Assembly (NCBI GenBank): GCA_018398815.1
Contig: CM031622.1
Span: 14,400,972-14,464,971 of the forward strand
Direction of reading: 5' to 3'
DNA: 64,000 bases
From: Conus ventricosus
Taxonomy: Eukaryota; Mollusca; Gastropoda; Neogastropoda; Conidae
Shown one piece after another: positions 60,259 through 64,000 of the stretch. The position numbers and the translations under genes were made by a program. Each line of letters starts with the position of its first letter. Position 1 is the stretch's first letter. The notes beneath the pieces are model-generated. The model saw nothing but the letters and a program-made list of their open reading frames with translations. It was not told the DNA's origin and searched no databases.

Positions 60259-61117
60259 TCAATGAAACAGCATGTCACAAAAACTTGTCAGTTAGCTTAC
60301 ATGGAACTTAAACGAATTGCTGCTATTCGACCCTATCTCACTGAAGACGCCACAAAAACTCTCGTTTCATCATACATCCTTTCAAGGCTAGATTACTGCA
60401 ACTGTGTTCTCCTTGGCTGTCCCTCAACTGTCATCCAACCCCTCCAACGTGTACAGAACTCTGCAGCCCGTCTCATTTGCAAATCTCCTAGGACCCAACC
60501 CTGCAGCCCTCTCCTGAAAAAGTTGCACTGGCTCCCCGTTGAAGAAAGAATTAAATACAAATGTTGTTGTCTCTGCTTCAAGATTTTCACTGGCGATGCC
60601 CCTGCCTATCTTTCCGATCTCCTTCAAGTATATGTCCCATCACGAACGCTCCGCTCCTCCACCGACACCAGGACCTTCCGCTTTCCCAGTTACCGTCCCC
60701 ATCGTAAACAGCATGGAGAACGAGCTTTCTCATACGCAGCTCCCAAACTCTGGACTAAACTCCCCTATGACTTAAGACATTCTCAAACCTTTTCTTCCTT
60801 CAAAACCTCCCTGAAAACCCACCTTTTCAAACAATACTAAGAAGACAGTCATTACCAGATAGTTGATTGACTCTTGTTGCTTCTGTGGATCGCTTAGTAG
60901 TTTGTGCTTGTTGCGGCTGTTGTGTATTGTGTGTCTGTGCTTGAGAGTGTGTGTGCGCGTGGGAGATAATGGGAGAGAGCCTTTGTTTTTCATTTCTGAG
61001 CCGTTTTTCAATGCATTTTCTTTACATTTAGCAATTGTATTTTTTCTGCCTTTGTAAAGCGCCTTGTGCCGTGGAAGGCGCTATATAAATCCCCATTATT
61101 ATTATTATTATTATTAT

Positions 61118-61312
61118 CAGTTTCGTTTAGCCATTGTCATCTCCTTCTTTCAAAAAAGCCATGACTACTTAATTTCTGGAGCACCGTGCAAACTTTCGTT
61201 GTCAGTCAGACGCGCCAATGTTAGCCTGTGAAGATGCCGGAAACACAGAAACAGCTACTTCCGGTATGAGATGGAAAACTTGGATCGAACACAAAATCGG
61301 AACCGATAAATC

Positions 61313-61358
<46 letters not shown>

Positions 61359-61400
61359 GACGGAAGTTCCGTCAAGACTGAAAGTCATTTTGACGGATTT
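61118..61400. other. Unique DNA, poly-T and a perfect palindrome before the gap
   Basis: T-run of 40 at 61314-61353 and GACGGAAGTTCCGTC at 61360-61374. Confidence 0.85.
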
Positions 61401-61500
61401 NNNNNNNNNNNNNNNNNNNNNNNNNNNNNNNNNNNNNNNNNNNNNNNNNNNNNNNNNNNNNNNNNNNNNNNNNNNNNNNNNNNNNNNNNNNNNNNNNNNN
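61401..61500. other. 100-N scaffold gap
   Basis: Exactly 100 Ns; the right flank begins CCGTCCATAGACGGAAAAG, related to the GACGGAA palindrome on the left. Confidence 0.99.
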
Positions 61501-61544
61501 CCGTCCATAGACGGAAAAGTTTCACCCATGCATGTATGTATGCA

Positions 61545-61960
61545 TGCGACAAAAAAGACCATACAAATGATTTCACAGTTCAACCCATCATTTCTATACG
61601 ATAATAAAACTGAAGAAGTCAACTCGCATAAAATGCTGGGCGTCATTACTGACAAAGATTTATCATGGTCTGACCACTTATATATATATGTAATACTTGC
61701 ATATGTGTCAGTATACAATTTACTGACACACGCATACGAGTGATGGTACTAAAAGGATGAATGTTAAATTTCTTGTCTTTGTTTATGGTGCAGATATTGC
61801 ACCTTATTTCCTTTATTTGGATGTGTTTGTGTATCATTTTTTTTAATTTTCATATTATTCATTTCGTTCAGTTTTGCAGATAGCCTGATGAAAAAAAAGC
61901 AGATACTGCTTATTCAATGTACCAACTCAAAATAAAATTTTGACTTGATTTGACTTGACA
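61545..61960 (+). mobile_element. CR1/L2-like LINE 3' end
   Basis: YDNKTEEVNSHKMLGVITDK and DLSWSDHL (61597-61680) match the LGV-x-D-x-L-W-x-x-H block after the RT. A 3' UTR with AATAAA (61931-61936) and the tail TTTTGACTTGATTTGACTTG follow. Same tail as the fragment ending at 55638, so the two are one family. Confidence 0.75.
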
Positions 61961-62252
61961 CCCACACATAGATTAAACCCAGAAAGACACAGAGACAGAC
62001 AGACAGACAGAGCGAGAAACAGACACAGACAGTTTTTTTAGTAATAGACAGAATGGCGATCATCCAGGAAGCACCTAACCATCCGCTTAGCAACTTCACA
62101 CATAGAACACTGTAAACCGCATTCACTTGCATGACAGAGCCTCCTGACAATGGTCAGTATTATGTGTATTGTGCAGCACTGGAATACTCCTGTGCAGTAA
62201 TGTACTGTATATGTTACATGATTAGTTTTTCACAGGTCACATCTCTCCTCAC
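61961..62252. other. Intron-like DNA with a GACA tract
   Basis: Short GACA microsatellite at 61989-62020; otherwise unique. Confidence 0.5.
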
Positions 62253-62370
62253 CTGAAGCTCGCTTGCTGATGAGACGAAGATACTGTTCCACTGTACACC
62301 TGGTCTCCACATCACATTCAATGTTGTCTAGGTAGGTGTTGATCTCGGGCAGTATCCCCACAAAGTCGTC
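62253..62370 (-). CDS. GCLC: GCLC exon, C-terminal region
   Basis: Minus strand, acceptor GACACGTTTCAG at 62371 and donor TTCAG/GTGAGG at 62253. Reads DDFVGILPEINTYLDNIECD then VETRCTVEQYLRLISKRAS, ending in phase 1. This corresponds to the segment of animal GCLC just before the RASGE-ARW block, which the next exon (50293-50412) supplies. The 12-kb intron between them holds the L2-type LINE and the 45-bp satellite. No disabling change here. Earlier exons should lie beyond the window's right edge. Confidence 0.92.
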
Positions 62371-62906
62371 CTGAAACGTGTCATCACCTAACACCAATAT
62401 ACATCTTCATCTGAAAGAGACGGTTCACTTCAGTAACCTTAATTGTCTTGCAGTATATCATCACCCAACCCCTAGAAACATAACCATCTGAAGATGCAGT
62501 TATCTTCAGTAATTTTAATCACAATCGTTCTGACATGTATCATCACCTATCAACTTCATAATCACCTGAAAGATACAGTTATGTTCAACAATTGTAAGTT
62601 TTCAAACCAAGATGGATGCATTTCTCAAGCATCCTGGAAATATGCTGCAAGACCAGGAACTGAGCCTGAATCAGTGAATGAGTCAGTGGTCAAGGTAAAC
62701 CAAATGACGGACAGCCTCAACTCTGGCCAGAGATGTCAGTTCCCATAACACCTTGGTGAATGAAAACAGGGCCAGAGACCAGCCAGGTGAACATCAGGAC
62801 TTCCGAGGAGTTGGATGGATGTACAAATCGACACCCAAACCAAAAAAGAAAGGGTGTAGGCTAAAAGAGCGGAACTGTCTGCGACTTGCTTGTCAACTAC
62901 TAGCCA
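62371..62906. other. GCLC intron, weakly repeated
   Basis: Three degenerate copies of a roughly 85-bp phrase (CATCTGAA, CAGTTAT, TATCATCACC) between 62380 and 62600. Nothing else recognised. Confidence 0.4.
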
Positions 62907-62917
62907 AAGGAATGAAG

Positions 62918-62963
62918 ATAAGATAAGATAATGTTGCTTATAGCCCAGCCGACCGCAAAGGGC
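62918..62963 (-). mobile_element. 46-bp ultra-short insertion of the Jockey-type LINE tail
   Basis: Minus-strand GCCCTTTGCGGTCGGCTGGG, GCTATAAGCAACATTATC and (TTATC)n, flanked by an 11-bp target duplication AAGGAATGAAG (62907-62917 and 62964-62974). It shows that the TTATC tail is the genuine 3' end of the 28-32.6 kb LINE family. Confidence 0.9.
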
Positions 62964-63024
62964 AAGGAATGAAGAGAAAGGCACAAATTCAGCATCAATA
63001 GAGGCAGTACCACTGACAGATTAA

Positions 63025-63690
63025 CCCTCTTGACAGGCGAGAACCCGCTAGCGCCCAACCGGAAATCACACGGCCAAAACGCTAAGCAACTGCCAGCGCC
63101 CGGTAAAACACGTGGCAACAATGGGCGCCGCCATATTTCTCGTAGAAAAGGAAGTCTCGCGAGAACGTGACTTCCTTCTTCCTGTGGCCATTTACTTCCG
63201 TTTGCAAAAAAAACGCGAGTCGATACGTGCCGTAGTTCTCAAGTTACGAATTTTTTAAGTTTTGTGGTTGAAATGCTGTTTTTCGCCATCGCTAACCTTG
63301 ATTTCTGCCGTTCTGTAACGAGATTAGTGATGAAGATACTGTGATTTGTAGGATTTACGGCATAAGACTTAGTGAAAGTGCTGGGTAATGAAGCTTAGAG
63401 TGACCTAGATTTCGACTGGGATGATGTTCCAGGTATGATTCGGAAGAACGTTCTGAAGAAGATTTTTTTTTTTTCCCCGAGTAAATGGCTCATATGATAT
63501 TCTTCAAACTTATGATATAGCAACATATATATTCGTAGGAATTTTTAAAATTATTTTCATTTCACTATTTCCTTTCCTCTCTTTTAAATTAATTTTCAAA
63601 TTGGGTAACCATGTTCAAATTACGGAGTTACTTACCTTGCCGATGGGTTTTCGGCGTAACTAAGCTCAGGTAAGTGCATACTAAAGACGG
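63025..63690. mobile_element. piggyBac-type MITE, copy 2
   Basis: Same family and orientation as 6218-6896, flanked by TTAA (63021-63024, 63691-63694). Ends CCCTCTT and AAGACGG (one mismatch in the right repeat). Retains E-box, YY1-like site and TCTCGCGAGA (63155-63164). It lacks a short AAGTTCTGAAG duplication present in copy 1 near 6650. Confidence 0.93.
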
Positions 63691-63694
63691 TTAA

Positions 63695-64000
63695 GTTAGC
63701 AGACAGTCATTTCACCAGAAGTGTTTAGTGTTGTATTAGCCATGAAAATGCAGGCCAGCAGAACAAGCCTACTGGTTAGGATTTGTTCCAGCTTTGACAT
63801 GGTGCAAATTATGACGCCAAAACTGGTCCTTTTCTGGGACACTTTCACCACAGAGGAGGGTCTTCACACCAGTTTCAGAGGTCCTTCTTGTGGAAGACCT
63901 TTCCTAGGCAGAGGCCCCTGGCCAATATGCAAGTACCTTGAGCCAGTTCTGCACTACAGCAGGAAGTCAGCTGGTCTCCTTGCTTCCTGGTGAGATCTGA
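63695..64000. other. Unique DNA, nothing identified
   Basis: An open plus-strand stretch (63721-63993) shows no recognisable domain. Confidence 0.5.

Larger units (their letters stand above)
57582..60840 (+). pseudogene. L2-type LINE ORF2, RT domain, two breaks
   Basis: Endonuclease end SDH and VCHLSVPKQ (57565-57606). RT blocks follow: CDLDPIPTPLLFEHL, VKPLLKK, LKNYRPISNLPFLSKILEKV, LLTPHQSAYRPGHSTET, LLLLDLSAAFDTIDHEIL (motif A), LQFGVPQGSVL. A one-base loss near 58838-58840 shifts the frame, then LFILYTTPLSNVI and catalytic FADDTQLL (58913-58936), NKLKLNCEKTE. The element at 59189-60258 splits DLSM from KQHVTKTCQLAY; its removal with one TCAATG restores the frame. The end is RLDYCNCVLLG, LHWLPVEERIKYK and a stop after HLFKQY (60840). 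It copied element RNA at the target; now inactive. Confidence 0.92.
57430..61117 (+). mobile_element. L2-type LINE, 5' truncated, carrying a nested TIR element
   Basis: Contains the end of an endonuclease (57430-57600), a long RT ORF (57582-59188 and 60265-60840), then a 3' UTR with TTGTAAAGCGCC, a GCGCCTT/AAGGCGC hairpin (61059-61081), CTATATAAATCCCC and (ATT)n to 61117. Interrupted at 59189-60258 by a 6-bp-TSD element. Best preserved LINE in the window. Confidence 0.92.

Overview
This is eukaryotic, repeat-dominated DNA. Split coding exons with GT/AG borders, tRNA-derived SINEs, several non-LTR retrotransposon lineages, piggyBac and hAT-like DNA transposons and many minisatellites are visible. 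There is no operon-like gene packing, CRISPR array or prokaryotic signal. The repeat mix and microsatellite load fit a marine invertebrate, most likely a mollusc and perhaps a gastropod; that assignment is inference. The window is a draft scaffold: leading Ns (1-459), two 100-N gaps (34871-34970, 61401-61500), and stretches whose sequence looks uncorrected (about 9.35-9.65 kb, 10.6-13.4 kb, 23.1-27.4 kb).

Layout. 0.46-1.85 kb is a 39-bp minisatellite. 2.0-9.4 kb is one minus-strand LINE with at least three other elements inserted in it (a decayed piggyBac, a piggyBac MITE and a SINE). 9.66-14.56 kb is satellite (palindromic array, then a 63-bp satellite). 14.8-23.1 kb holds a second SINE, two related TIR elements with 6-bp target duplications, a piggyBac-like 5' fragment and a 58-bp array. 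23.1-27.4 kb is poor-quality sequence. 28.0-32.6 kb is a near-complete but broken Jockey-type LINE (minus). 33.4-54.2 kb is intron-like DNA with about a dozen unrelated minisatellites between a few host exons. 55.0-62.0 kb holds L2/CR1-type LINE copies, one carrying the third 6-bp-TSD element. 63.0-63.7 kb is a second copy of the piggyBac MITE.

Host genes. Three minus-strand exons are recognisable as GCLC, the catalytic subunit of glutamate-cysteine ligase: 62253-62370 and 50293-50412 (consecutive C-terminal exons whose phases join exactly), and 34042-34161 (an N-terminal exon). The N-terminal exon lies downstream of the C-terminal ones on the same strand, so this is not one simple gene. Tandem duplication, a partial copy or scaffold misjoining are the options. 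A separate two-exon gene end (46128-46707, minus, with a poly(A) signal) is well supported as coding but I do not recognise the protein.

Most interesting: three non-identical TIR elements (15183-15830, 21674-23096, 59189-60258), each with a perfect 6-bp target duplication and each keeping a 5' transposase-like exon; two share a C-x2-C-x16-H-x5-H finger. They look like deletion derivatives of one hAT-like group. Two nested insertions can be proven by reading frame: removing the insert plus one target-site copy restores the interrupted LINE frame. A SINE also shares its 3' tail with the L2-type LINE in this window, which suggests a SINE/LINE partnership.
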